Shown: positions 10,102-20,852 of the stretch, piece by piece | Numbering within the stretch: position 1 is the first letter of the stretch | Layout of the letters: each line of letters begins with the position of its first letter | The notes under the pieces: model-generated | Told to the model about the DNA's origin: nothing | Seen by the model: only the letters and a program-made list of their open reading frames with translations | The model's database searches: none | Made by a program: the position numbers and the translations under genes | From: Liopterus haemorrhoidalis | Taxonomy: Eukaryota; Arthropoda; Insecta; Coleoptera; Dytiscidae | NCBI GenBank assembly: GCA_963971575.1 | Contig: OZ020625.1 | Location: 15,167,646 to 15,231,645 of the forward strand | Length of the DNA stretch: 64,000 nt | Direction: 5' to 3'

Positions 10102-10809
10102 ATGAGAGGATAAATCTGACGCTCGATTGACACATGTGCGCATGCTTCAAAATGATGTTGCGCGGAGATTAAAAATATAAAATTCTGATTTATTGCAGAT
10201 ATATTTAAGATTATCCTTAATACCTCAATAATAAGACAAAAATAATCATCAATTTATTATTTATTTAATAGAACCGCACGTAGCTAATATGAACAATAAT
10301 ACAAAACAAGACAAAACAAAAAAACAAAACAAAAACAAAACAAAAAGGAACAAATATCACAGTATTGTCCATAATCATAAAATTATTGTTAAGCTACAAA
10401 TAATTCATTCTTAAGTTATAATTTGCTTAAATAAAAACAATGGAGATAAAATGAATGAAATTACACGTGTGTGCGTGTAACTGCTCACACAGTTAAGACA
10501 AAAAAAAGTTACTTCTGTATTTTTTCAATAATATTTTCGTACTCTTGCGTTGTCGTTTCTTTTTTTTTTTAATGAAGAATAACAGAAAAAAAAGGAACAA
10601 ATATCACAGTACTGTCGAAAATCTTAAATTTCTCAACTTTTTCCTGGTACTAAATAAAGAAATTTGTTTATTAATTTTTTTATTACATGGTTTAAATTTT
10701 CTCGTATCTAGTTGGCGTTTCAGTTTTTCCTTTTCTTTATTAATTTACATCAAGTTTTTAATTTTTTTTAATAGTGATTCACTTCTGTTAAAGTTTCCGT
10801 ATCATTATT

Positions 10810-11260
10810 TTACATCAATTTTAAACAATCATCTTGTATTTCTTTCAACACTGAAGTTACTTTTACATATGTATCATTTGGTGTGTTGTTATTTTTCTTT
10901 AATGTTTGTAGATGTGTCGTATTTTCATTATTGCATATTTCTCCAACTGGTTCATGAAACTTCAAAGAATCTCCGTATTTTAAATGAACAAAATGAATAT
11001 GTTTACATATTGTATGTTTAATGTAATAATCAGGACATTCACAACTGCATGAGTGGACGTAGATGTCACAAAAATTACATATCAATATACAGCATAAAGA
11101 TTTAAGTTTAGTGACTTCATAGTTCTTTTATCCAATTACTAGAAATTTATTTGATGCTGTTATTCTTATATCATATTCCAAAGTTAATGCAATTCGGTGC
11201 CTTTTAATTATGTTTCCAATGTGAGAATTATTTTTTCCCTTAATATTTTTGATAATTCTG
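10810..11260 (-). pseudogene. MULE transposase, C-terminal part with SWIM zinc finger
   Basis: Read on the minus strand from 11260, the sequence continues the transposase frame broken by the 2.1-kb insertion (DRIIKNIKGK, then SHIGNIIKRHRIAL). It contains one in-frame TAA (about 11130) and then a SWIM-type CxC...CxH signature, CSCECPDYYIKHTICKHIH, at about 11050-10990. SWIM zinc fingers lie at the C-terminus of many MULE transposases. The tail runs to about 10810. With the stop and the insertion it is non-functional. Confidence 0.75.
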
Positions 11261-11263
11261 TCT

Positions 11264-13368
11264 TAGTCCAGTAACCTAGTACATCATAAGTTGCATTAAG
11301 TGGGGGTAGTTAGTTTCGTTTTTTTTTCTTGTATGGGTTGTGCCTGAGATGCAATATCCAAGTTTTCGAGCTCGGCAGCCTTCCGGAACACTTTTGAATT
11401 TCGCAAAAACTGCTAAATTTTCGCACTCTTTTCGGTTTCTGCCCATTTTGACCATAAAGGAGCACGTTTTCGACAAACACCATTCTATGCATTTTTAAAC
11501 TAGATTAAATTTTCTACAATTTGAGACCAAAATGGGCTCGGTAGTCTTAATAGTTTCCGAGATACAGCTTTTCAAAGTTTGAAAAAATCTCCAAACTTGA
11601 AAATTGTATGCTATATCATGCTCATGGGTGCTGTTTATTTTTAGAAGTGAAAACTACTCCTTATTGTCAAAAAATATAAAATAACATTGCAAAACCTTAT
11701 ATTGCTGCCGAAAATACTGGTTATGTAGATTATTACGCTCCGAACCGTGCTATTCGAATGTTTCGAAAAAAATTTTATTGGTTTTTTAAACATAGCTCCT
11801 TCATTTTTAGTGATAGAAAGTTTTTTCAAAAACGATTTTGTAGGGCTTTTCAAGAGTTATAAGACTGTGTAAATTAAATTCTTTAAGATCGCTTAGTTTT
11901 TAAATGGGGTGAGTTTGAAGGGCTCGAATAAGGTGGTGTACGCTTGTAAATAGAGGTTTTAAACGGCTATATCTCGCCAAATATTCACTGTACAGAAAAT
12001 ATATGCACAGGGAAATTTAAGTCATTAAAAAAGATACAATTTAGTGCTCTATCATTTTTTTCCTATCTCCAGTAATTTCGGAGATATTTTGAAGAAAAGG
12101 GTGAAAAATACGAAATCGCAAAAAATCGTTTTTTCTTTAAACTCCAATTTTTCTAAAATTAGGCATTTTAAATTGGTCAAACCTCTTGGGTGTACTGAAA
12201 ATACATATATGAAGAGAACCACAGAAGGGTGAGGATCAATTTTAATTAGGGGGGTAAATAGGGGGTTGTTTCCACTGATTTTTTCGTAGAAAAAAGTAGG
12301 TACCGACCTTATTTTGATCATAAGTTGCTTAATTTTTATACTAGAGATTTTTTTTTTTTGTTTGAAAGGTCTAATCAAATAAGAAAAAAAAGATTCAATG
12401 AGTTTTCTTCGAAAAATGCAAATTTTTCCTGTTATTTGACTTTGAATCTTTCAAATTATGCATTTGGCGAAAAAAAGTTAACCATTAACATGCCGTATCT
12501 CGGTTCGTATTGGTCGTAGAAAAATAATAAAAAAAAGTATTTTGTTTTTTTTTTTAAAAGCTACAATTTTGCTTTCTACAGTTTTTTTGATAAAATGCAT
12601 ATTTTTCGAGTTATTCGCAAAAAACTTTTTAAAAACATCGATTTTTTCGTCGAAAAACTGTTACACTCGTATTGTAGTTGAAAGTTACCATTATTTATAA
12701 TAATTAATTCTTACCCACATGCTATAGACACCATTACTTCTATTTATTAATGCTTACCAACTTTCATGTGCGGTGTATTTATATTATGACAAGGTTTTAC
12801 CTTGGGACATTGAATATATAATTTTTCATTTCAGGCGATTGAGGACGATGAAGAAAACGGTGAACAGTGACTTCCCTCCACCCATACCATCCTTCCTCCT
12901 CCTCTTCCACCTTCAAAATGTTAAATTGAATAAATGTTTACTTCAATGACTCATGTTAGACAGGTTGTTGAAGATATAAAGGCAATTGTATATGATGAAA
13001 CATGAAAATTAGCATAAAATTTTCAAGTTTGGAGATTTTTTCAAACTTTGAAAAGCTGTATCTCGGAAACTATTAAGACTACCGAGCCCATTTTGGTCTC
13101 AAATTGTAGAAAATTTAATCTAGTTTAAAAATGCATTGAATAATGTTTGTCAAAAACGTGTTCCTTTATGGTCATAATGGTAAGAAACCGAAAAAAGTTC
13201 GAAAATTTAGTAGTTTTTGAGAAATTCAAAAGTGTTCCGGAGGGCAGCCGACGTCGAAAACTTGGATTTTGCATCTCAGGCATATCCCATACAAGAAAAA
13301 AAGACGAAACTAACTACCCCCACTTGATGCAACTTTTGCCCCATAATCATGACAAGGTTACTGGACTA
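11264..13368. mobile_element. Long-TIR element inserted in the MULE transposase, 3-bp target duplication
   Basis: The element is 2105 bp, with outer termini TAGTCCAGTAACC and its complement and inverted arms of about 340 bp (11264-11605 and 13020-13368). The target duplication is TCT (11261-11263 and 13369-13371). It is supported independently: removing the element and one TCT makes the minus-strand transposase frame continuous. The interior is AT-rich and non-coding apart from a possible captured exon near 12837-12870. The superfamily is not identified. Confidence 0.75.
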
Positions 13369-13371
13369 TCT

Positions 13372-13691
13372 GTAATTTTATCTGGAATTAAATTCACAAA
13401 TGCAAAAATACCTTTATCTAAACGTTGCACTTTTCTTGCTTCTAAATAAAAATACTTTAAAGTTTTATGCATGGATTCAAGGTGAATATTAGTGTTAAAT
13501 TTTAAATATTTTCTATAAGTATAAGCCCAAAGATTGGCCTTATTATGATAATTTGTAAAAAAATATTCACCAAATTTTGAAATGTCATTATCTAAAAGTA
13601 AAAAATCTATTGCTTTTGGTAACATTTCTATAAATTTTGATCCTTCAAGGGTTATTTGTAAAAACTTTACAAAGTACTTTCTTATGAACAC
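13372..13691 (-). pseudogene. MULE transposase, central part
   Basis: The minus-strand frame of about 107 codons has no ATG at its start, and an in-frame stop lies just upstream. The segment WAYTYRKYLKFNTNIHLESM followed by HKTLKYFYLEARK resembles the conserved region before the SWIM domain of arthropod MULE transposases. The frame runs to the insertion point of the 2.1-kb element, beyond which it resumes at 11260. Catalytic acidic residues are not assignable from this piece. N-terminal zinc-finger sequence upstream is frameshifted. Confidence 0.7.
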
Positions 13692-13904
13692 TTTTTAAAT
13701 GGACATTTAAATTATATTGTTTTGAAAATATTTAATGGCAAATTAAGCATATAACAGTCATATTCAATGTATTTAAAAATGCGTGCGCTGCATGTAGTAA
13801 ACACATAACCTTATTTTAAAATCCTCGTTTCCCGCTACACTGGAACGCATGCGTATACGTGTCAATCGAGCGTCAGATTTATCCTCTCATCTGTTGGACT
13901 TTCT

Positions 13905-14335
13905 GTTAGAACGGTAAAAATTATGGCCAAACGGCTGGATTTTTTTTTTAAATATAGGTAAAATTCTTTTATAGACACCAATATTGGTAGTGTCGGACTC
14001 ACCATACATTGGCATGGTATACCGACTAAAAAAACCTGTTTGCCACTTGATTGCGCCAAGGAATTATGCTACAAAGGAAACAGCTGGGTCTAGAGAGTTA
14101 AAATTTGGCATGCTTATACATCTTTTTGACCCCCATATAGAAAAAGTACTAAAACTTCTAAAAAAACATATCAACCTAAAATTATAAACAAATATGTACC
14201 GTAGTCCACAGGGTTCAATCTAAACATCTGAAAATAATTCTAAGTAATGAACATTGACGTGAACCGGAATAGTACAAAAGGAATTTTTGATAAGATTTTT
14301 TTCGGAAAATTACGCATATTTTGTGTTTTTATTTA
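13905..14335 (-). repeat. Dispersed repeat family D, inverted partial copy (copy c)
   Basis: This matches, in reverse orientation, the two longer copies at 42494-43410 and 46421-47450. Shared blocks are the GCCAAACGGCT region near 13918-13930, a GAGAGTTAAAATTTGGCATGC stretch near 14093-14113 and the GGAATTTTTGATAAGATT block near 14280-14297. No gene. It directly abuts the P-like pseudogene. Confidence 0.6.
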
Positions 14336-14510
14336 AAAATATTATTTATTATTTGTATAAAATTATGGATAATAATCTAACCACAGATAACTACAGATGC
14401 GAAACTCCCCATTCTACTTTTCTTATCGCTTGCGCCATTTTGTTATTGGTGTTGTATACAGTAAGGGATAAAATTAAAGAATCAGTTGGTATTCGAGGAC
14501 GAGGTGGTAC

Positions 14511-14833
14511 TTGGTGTATGGTACCTGGATGTACTTCCAATACAAAGCAGAAATTATATAGTTTTTTTTGGACTACCGAATGAACCAGACAGGTTAGAAT
14601 ATACTTACCAAGAGTTTTAGAATTTCATATAATTCTGATAATATTTTATAGGTTTAGAACATGGCTACAAAAAGCTGGCAGAATGAATTTGCTTGATATG
14701 GATATTGGAAAACGAAAGCATGTAAAAATCTACTCATTGCATTTTGAGAACAGAATGTTTTTAAATGATTTAAAAAATAGGCTTCACACACATGCAGTCC
14801 CAACTTTGTTATTGCCAGCCAATGTTGTTTCAG
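14511..14833 (+). pseudogene. THAP domain exons of the P-like transposase
   Basis: Exon 1 begins with CMVPGCTSNTKQKLYSFF, the first two cysteines of the C2CH THAP zinc finger. A T-run one base longer than in the second copy (16578-16692) shifts the frame. Exon 2 (14652-14833) continues with RFRTWLQKAGRMN and reaches KIYSLHFENRMF, where the third zinc ligand of the usual CSxHF motif is replaced by Tyr. Zinc binding would be lost even without the frameshift. Confidence 0.75.
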
Positions 14834-15090
14834 GTATGGTTTCATATATTTTTGTCTTTGGGAAATAAATAAAACTTGAAATGGAAATTTTTAGAAATAA
14901 CAGAAACTGATTCAAGTAAAAAGAACATCACGGATGCAGAAATAGTCACAGATGTTGTGGGAGCAAAAATTAATGTTTTAGATATTCAATATTTTCCTCC
15001 AAGCAAACCATTAGGTAAAGTAGTTTCAAATATGACATTTTAAATATAATTACTTAAATATAACCTCTAATACTAAGTATACATTTTTAG

Positions 15091-16575
15091 TGGTTTCAAG
15101 TTTGCCCGATTATCAGCAGCCATCAACATCAAGAGCATCACTTGATTTCCTTAAAAATATTTCTGAATCGGATGCTGCAGTTCAATCCAGCAGAAAATTA
15201 TCATTTGATACTCCGCGAAAGAAAAAGTTAAAGCAAAAAATCAAGAACCAACGAGCACAATTGTCTAGATGGTAACGAGATCAGAATGTGAAGAAGAGAC
15301 GGTTAAAGAAGAACTTGTTTTACTTCAAAAACTGTGTTACAAATATTTTCCCAAATCATTGGCCGATGTTTTAAATGCACAGATTACGTTAATCGGAATC
15401 AAATAAGGGTTTTAGATATTCTGACAAATTTAAGCAATTTGCGTTAAATATATAATTTTTGGGGCCAAAAGTCTATAAATACTTACAAACGATTTTTAGT
15501 CTACCTTGTAAACGTACTTTACAGAAAATAACTGTAAATTGGTGTATTAAGCCTGCATGTGACCCATTAATTTTTCATGTTATAAAATCCAAAATGCAAA
15601 ATTTTACAGTCGAGGGTAGAGATTGCGTTTTGTGTATGGATGAAATATCCCTTAAATGTAATCTTTTTTATAACATTAAACAAGATGAAATTATTGGATT
15701 TCATCAATCTGAAGGCATAATAACATACGAACCTGCACAATTTGCATTAGTGTTAATGTTGAAGGGAATCCATTGCAAATGGAAGCAGCAAATTGGTTAC
15801 ATTTTTGTGTCCACTACGTGCAAAGGCAACGAATTACATTATTTAATAACCAGAGCAATTAAATCTTTACAAGAGAACTATTGTATGGTTAGAGCAGTTG
15901 TCTCCGATATAGGTTCTAATTTTTACAAATTATCTAGAGATATTGGAATTACCCCTGAAAAACCATATTTCGAATAAAATAATAATAAAATTTTCTATAT
16001 ATCGATCCGCCACATTTAATTAAAGCAACACGAAATAACTTTTTTAAGCACCATTATAAATACGATAATTATCTTACTGATAAAAATGACATTCAAATTT
16101 TTTATGATCGGGATAAAACTATGCCCCTTAGATTAGCCCCGAAGCTTACAGAAAAACATTTAAATCCTAACAATTTTGATAAATGAGGGTAAAATATGCA
16201 GTGCAAATTTTTATCTCTAGAGTAGCAGCTGTTCTAACCACACACTTATCTTTTGGGGCCCTGCCACCAACTGCCGTTGGAACAATAGATTTTATTGAAA
16301 AAATGGACAAACTTTTTGACATTTTAAATTCATCTTCAAGTTCATCTTCCAAATTTTACAATAGACCATTTAAAGGTGAATCTTACCAAATAATTTTTTT
16401 CCATGAGATGTTAAATTTTTTTCAAAATGTTCTAGTTTTAACAAATACAAAAAAAAAACATAACAAAACCAATTAAAAGTATTTGGTGTTGGCAGGTAAC
16501 TATTTCAGCTATTTTGCAGTTGTGCACACTTGTGGATAAAAAGATACTCTATGCCCGTAGAATTAATCAAGATTG
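15091..16575 (+). pseudogene. P-like transposase catalytic region, main copy
   Basis: The longest clean stretch is 15459-15977 (about 172 codons). It contains VYKYLQTIFSLPCKRTLQ, an Asp in VLCMDEISLKCN and an Asp in VVSDIGSNFYKL, in positions that fit the RNase H-like core of P-element/THAP9 transposases. After stops near 15975 the sequence continues at 16183-16476 with VKYAVQIFISRVAAVL, a PTAVGTIDFIEKMDKLFDIL block and a Ser-rich run, then YNRPFKGESYQ. Several frame breaks separate these pieces. Confidence 0.8.
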
Positions 16576-16577
16576 CT

Positions 16578-16692
16578 TAGGTGTATGGTACCTGGATGTA
16601 CTTCCAATATAAAGCAGAAATTATATAGTTTTTTTGAACTACCGAATGAACCAGAGAGGTTAGAATATACCTACCTAGTGTTTTAGAATTTG
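16578..16692 (+). pseudogene. Second copy of THAP exon 1 (direct orientation)
   Basis: Nearly identical to 14511-14625 (CMVPGCTSN then KQKLYSFFELPNEP) with the reading frame intact in this exon, followed by the same GTTAGAATATAC donor region. It ends abruptly where inverted catalytic sequence begins (about 16693), so it is part of an internal rearrangement. Confidence 0.75.
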
Positions 16693-17198
16693 GGGTTCGT
16701 ATGTCTTTATACCCTCAGATTGATGAAATCCAATAATTTCATCTTGTTTAATGTTATAAAAAAGATTACATTTAAGGGATATTTCATCCATACACAAAAC
16801 GCAATCTCTACCCTCGACTGTAAAATTTTGCATTTTGGATTTTATAACATTAAAAATTAATGGGTCACATCCAGGCTTAATACACCAATTTACAGTTATA
16901 TTCTGTAAAATACGTTTACAAGGTAGACTAAAAATCGTTTGTAAGTATTTATAGACTTTTGGCCCCAAAAAGTATATATTTAACGCAAATTGCTTAAATT
17001 TGTCACAGTATCTAAAACCCTTATTTGATTTTCCGATTAACGTAATCTGTGCATTTAAAACATCGGCCAATGATTTGGGAAAATATTTGTAACACAGTTT
17101 TTGAAGTAAAACAAGTTCTGCTTTAAACGTCTCTTCTTCACATTCTGATCTCGTTACCAATCTAGACAATTGTGCCCGTTGGTTCTTGATTTTTTGCT
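16693..17198 (-). pseudogene. Inverted copy of P-like catalytic exon
   Basis: Minus-strand open frame matching 15230-15740 of the main copy, but without the frameshifts seen there (for example LSRLVTRSECEEE is in frame). It includes the MDEISLKCN motif. The 5' continuation of this exon lies at 18440-18583 minus, beyond the TTAA-flanked insertion. This copy preserves a less decayed version of the gene. Confidence 0.8.
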
Positions 17199-17202
17199 TT
17201 AA

Positions 17203-18435
17203 GGGGGGGGAGGGTATGGTCAGAGCAGCACATTTTATACCCATTTTCAAGATTTTTTTTTTTAGAAAACTGTTAATAGTAACTTGATTGGGATAATACC
17301 TACAGTAAAGAACAACCTTTGAAGAGTATCCAAAAAAAAATTTATTGAAAAATATCGAAAATTAAGCTCGTGACATGAATTTGAAATTTTCGTTCAGGAC
17401 AAAGAGTTGATTTGCGACACATAACTAATGACTGGATCATCTAAAACAAAAAAAACCAAAAATATTTCGTTAGTTTATGAGTTTCTTGAGGTAACGCTGT
17501 CGAGTTTTTTCAAATATCTAGATTATTTAATTTTTGGTATAAGTTTGAAGTCAAAAAAACGAAAAAACGGAATTTTTTTTTCTTCGAAATTTCTGTTTTC
17601 AGTTGTAAAAAATTACATAAAAAAAAGCAAGAAAAAAAAAATATCTCGACAGCGTTACCTAGTAAATTGCCTACAGAAATAGTGTGCAAAATTTCAGAAA
17701 GATCGGTCGAGTAGTTTTCGAGTTACATGTCTCACCGACTTGAAAAATAAAATTCCTCAAAAAACACGTTTAAATTTTTTTTTTTTTTTAAAACGTTAAT
17801 TTTTCTTCATACTCACACGGAGTCATCAATTCCGGGTCCGTAAAGTGTAGGGCCATCGGCAAGGATGTCCAATGCATCTTTTTGCTGTTGTCTTCTTAAA
17901 ACCCGAGCTTCTTTAGTAGCCTCTGCAGCTTTTTGATTAGCTCTGTTAATCCGAAATTTATCCTCTTCGCGTGCCCATTCATGAGAGCTCGTCCCTACGC
18001 TTATGCCCATCTCTTCCATAAACGTTAGATATGCGTAATTGCCTTCATTGAAATAACTAGCTGCTACATCAGCTGCAATTTCAACAATTGTGGAGGTTCC
18101 ACTCAGTATTTTTGGACTTATTTTCCAAATAAGTTGGTTCAAGCTCTCATTATTATTTTGAGTGAAACCTCCAACACAAATATAGCACAGACAGGTGTGG
18201 ATAGAGTGGGAAGACTCTACTATTACGTATATGAGAGCTGCGCGCGGCTACTAAAGCAGCGTTCTGAAAGGAACGCTATAACACGCGATTTGCGCGAAAA
18301 TATGAATTTGAGTTATTTGTATTGTTAAGCCGATAACTTCGTTAATTTTGCTCGGATCGACCTGAAATTTTGTATGGACACTCCTGAGTCACTATACAAT
18401 CGATTAAAAAACGATTTTCTGACCATACCCCCTCC
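17203..18435. mobile_element. TTAA-flanked TIR element (1233 bp)
   Basis: Target TTAA lies at 17199-17202 and 18436-18439. Termini are G-rich inverted repeats ending GGGTATGGTCAGA. The empty site is visible in the same window: the main P-like copy reads AAGAAAAAGTTAAAGC at 15222-15237, with a single TTAA. A TTAA target suggests piggyBac-like or another TTAA-specific family, but the G-start termini are not typical piggyBac ends. The interior holds a transposase C-terminal fragment on the minus strand (18142-17813). Confidence 0.85.
17813..18142 (-). pseudogene. Transposase C-terminal fragment inside the TTAA element
   Basis: A 109-codon frame with SPKILSGTSTIVEIAADVAA, MEEMGISVGTSSHEW and an Arg/Gln/Ala-rich helix, ending in LYGPGIDDSV. 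From memory this resembles the tail of large arthropod/cnidarian transposase-like proteins annotated as Mutator-like transposase domain. No catalytic residues are in this piece. It is probably a relic of the autonomous element from which the 1.2-kb derivative arose. Family assignment is tentative. Confidence 0.5.
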
Positions 18436-18439
18436 TTAA

Positions 18440-18583
18440 CTTCTTCTTTCGCGGAGTATCAAATGATAATTTTCTGCTGGTTTGAACTGCAGCATCCGAT
18501 TCAGAAATATTTTTATGGAAATCAAGCGATGCTCTTGATGTTGATGGCTGCTGATAATCGGGCAAACTTGAAACCACTAAAAA
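18440..18583 (-). pseudogene. Inverted P-like exon, 5' part beyond the TTAA insertion
   Basis: The reverse complement matches 15091-15232 of the main copy, starting right after its splice acceptor (ACATTTTTAG). The Ser/Pro-rich linker (SSLPDYQQPSTSRAS in the main copy) is recognisable. Together with 17198-16693 it forms one exon, split by the TTAA element. Confidence 0.8.
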
Positions 18584-18804
18584 TGTATACGAATTTTTTT
18601 GGAATTGTTAGACAACAATGTGGAAACTCCAGAAATCCTACACCGATACAATTTCAAAGGGCTTTCAGAAAATTATTTTGTATGAACTTTTTTGGTCATT
18701 GTGAGGGTGCTAATTGTATTGACGATTTGGATGAAATTTTGCAGCATATAGGAAAAGAACAAAATAGATTAAACTCGGTTAAGCTTTCAGAAACCGGCCC
18801 CTAG
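18584..18804 (+). pseudogene. P-like transposase C-terminal block
   Basis: Plus-strand frame NFFGIVRQQCGNSRNPTPIQ continuing into FQRAFRKLF and a Cys/Asp-rich segment. NFFG...RQ..GNS..PTP is a conserved C-terminal block of P-element and THAP9-like transposases. It starts at the junction with the inverted exon, so its own upstream exon is missing. It ends at TAG 18802-18804. Confidence 0.75.
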
Positions 18805-19667
18805 TGTGAAAAGGGTATTCGCGACTATAATTACCGAAACGGCGCCACAATCGCCTTGTGAACTTTTGACACGAAAAAGGATAGTCATCTGTCAACGTAT
18901 GTAAACAGTATTGGTTTATAATCAATTTTTGGTCTAATTTACGTTTTCTTGCTGTATACAGTATATTTAAATTATAACCGAGTATTAAAAAAGTGTATAA
19001 ATATATGTGAATCCATTTTATGATAAAATTTGCTGCTTGTAAATGAATATTTTCAGAGGTTATATATTGTATGTTGGTGCCGGCTTATAGTCACAGAGAA
19101 AATAAAATGTTATACTTTGAACTTAAAACATTTATTTGAATACTTAATATCTACACATATCTCAAGAAATTTTATAGAAAGAGAACTTGTAATTTATTCT
19201 ACACAAGAAAACTGTCAAATATTTGCAAACTAACACAGTTATGGAATACTCCCATGAAATAACATGGGGTTTTAATTATATTAACAATAATTTACACAAC
19301 ATTAAACGATTTTCTTGCACATGTGAGACAGGGAAAATGAAAAATTCAACGTTAAAAACTTGTTTAAAATCATCTGAACAGTATAAATTCCCTTCAATAG
19401 AAACAAAATTTTAGAATCACTGATAATCTTTCAATCTACTATTCGAAGATGTTCTTCCTGTGATTGGCTACCATACACACAACAAGGAGTATTTAATCTT
19501 TTTTTCTTAAATTTATCACTTTATTCGCTGTAAAAATGGAGTGAGAATGGACAGAAACAATAAAACACATGGTGAATTATACGTCAACAATGACAGTAAC
19601 CTTTTTCGAAGTGTTCGCTTTTTTGCCGCTAGAGAGATACGCGTTAAGTTGAGTCGCCAATTGGATA
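18805..19667. other. Spacer, no convincing gene
   Basis: Two short plus-strand frames (19030-19233, 19223-19414) have no recognisable domain. They may be remnants of the P-like element or of the adjacent SWIM repeat. I could not find the right terminus of the P-like element. Confidence 0.4.
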
Positions 19668-20852
19668 CAACAATGCCCGATGGCGGCGCTACAAGCGCTA
19701 TGAACAGCTGATTGAAACGAGTAATGTGAAAGTTGGCCATATTTGTTTCCATGTTAAATCATCGATTTGCAATGGATAATAAACAGCTATCCTTATTAAA
19801 TCATTTTAATTTTTTAAGTGCAACACCTTTTTATAGGTGTGTAGTTGAAGGAGAAGAGTTGTTAAACGCCGGACATCTTATCTTGTGCGGAATTTTGGAC
19901 AAAAATGATGAGCATGTCGACATATGTGGGTTATGTTTACAAACAAGCAGTTTGAGATCACCACCTCACGAAGTCACTGGGAAATTAAAATTTAGTATGA
20001 TGTTGAAGTTTTAAATATGTCCTGCACCTGTAAAGCAGGAACTACATGCAAACACTATTATTTTGTACCAGGTGGTTAACAAACCAAAATGAAAGAAGCC
20101 AAGATCAGGGCATTGATTGTAATATTTGATTTTTCTTTTTTTTTTTGTGTGGTTTCTGTTGGTTTTTCTTTTTGTTCCAGAAACAATATATTGTGTATGG
20201 AAATATTAACCAGCACAGATTTAAAATGCCTGTGGTTTACTTTTAAAAACCTGTCTTACAACAGTATGAACTGCAACCTCTGTTAGAAACTCCTTGCCTA
20301 AATAAATTGATTAAAAACAAAAGCAGGCACTGAAGGTTTAGTGAAAATGTATTAGAAAAGCTGCGTACAGAATTTAAGACCGCTTGCCCTAATTCTGCAT
20401 TAAAATTACACGTGTAGATATTTAATTATGTTCGAGAAGGATTTTTATAATTTAGTGTTTGTTTTTTATTTAATTTGTTTAATAAATACTAGTTTGTTAT
20501 TATCTCTTCCACAACACCAAATTTATTAACAATTCACAAATTGTTTCTCATTTGAGAAATAGTGGAAGTAAATATTTTTGTTACTTCCTTTTCTAGAGTG
20601 ACAGCCAAACACACACAAATTTGTGTTATAATAACTCATTATAACATAAAGTAATATAAAAAAGAATAATAATTGCTATCAAAAGTTAATGTAACAAACA
20701 AACTGCAACACTAACGTTTAAAAGCAACACAAACTACACGAGAAAACACATGTAAACCAGATGTAAACAATAAATTATTACTCGTTTCGCCTAGTTCAGT
20801 TTTTATCCGCTTAGCGTCACTTCATAGCGCTGTTGAGCCCAATTATGCAATC
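19668..20852 (+). mobile_element. SWIM-carrying TIR repeat, copy I
   Basis: Bounded by related inverted ends (left AATTGGATACAACA, right TGTTGAGCCCAATT), with inner shared blocks GCGCTATGAA and GAAACGAGTAAT on both arms. About 1.2 kb. A second near-complete copy (54122-55078) and a 5' fragment (53567-53726) sit inside zinc-finger arrays, so the unit behaves as an insertion. It contains decayed exons of a SWIM-domain protein. Confidence 0.65.
19830..20285 (+). pseudogene. SWIM zinc-finger protein exons, decayed
   Basis: After an acceptor-like TTTTTATAG (19834-19842) the frame reads CVVEGEELLNAGHLILCGIL, then CGLCLQTSSLRSPPHEVTGK. After a frame change it reads MSCTCKAGTTCKH (about 20010-20060), a CxC...CxH SWIM signature. 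A downstream exon after TTGTTCCAG (about 20172-20180) reads LTSTDLKCLWF, which resembles the segment after SWIM domains in insect uncharacterised and YqaJ-associated proteins. Stops and frame changes make it a pseudogene. A diverged copy lies at about 54293-54560. Confidence 0.6.

Larger units (their letters stand above)
10102..13890 (-). mobile_element. MULE-type DNA transposon, degenerate, with a nested insertion
   Basis: Inverted termini of about 47 bp, starting ATGAGAGGATAAATCTGACG at 10102 and complemented at about 13844-13890, bound a 3.8-kb unit. The minus strand carries two pieces of one transposase: a central region (13691-13372) and a C-terminal SWIM region (about 11260-10810). Between them sits a 2.1-kb foreign element (11264-13368). 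No clear 8-10 bp target duplication is visible. Simple CAAAA repeats lie near 10300-10345. MULE assignment rests on the transposase motifs. Confidence 0.75.
14340..18804 (+). pseudogene. P-like (THAP9-type) transposase pseudogene, internally rearranged
   Basis: Plus-strand exons give a THAP zinc finger (14511-14602 and 14652-14833), a linker (14895-15014), a catalytic region (15091 to about 16575) and a C-terminal block (18584-18804). Splice sites GT/AG are visible at 14603, 14651, 14834, 14894, 15015 and 15090. Between catalytic and C-terminal parts lie a direct copy of the THAP exon (16578-16692) and an inverted copy of the catalytic exon (about 16693-18583). That inverted copy is itself split by a TTAA-flanked element. 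The main copy has single-base frameshifts at the THAP T-run and near 15270 and a 2-base loss near 15395, so it is dead. Confidence 0.8.

Noticed and set aside
10545..11021. 158-codon plus-strand frame
   Set aside because: It is the complement of the MULE SWIM region. Composition is that of an antisense AT-rich frame.
12052..12378. 108-codon minus-strand frame in the long-TIR element
   Set aside because: Very Phe/Lys/Ile-rich with no motif, in low-complexity AT-rich sequence.
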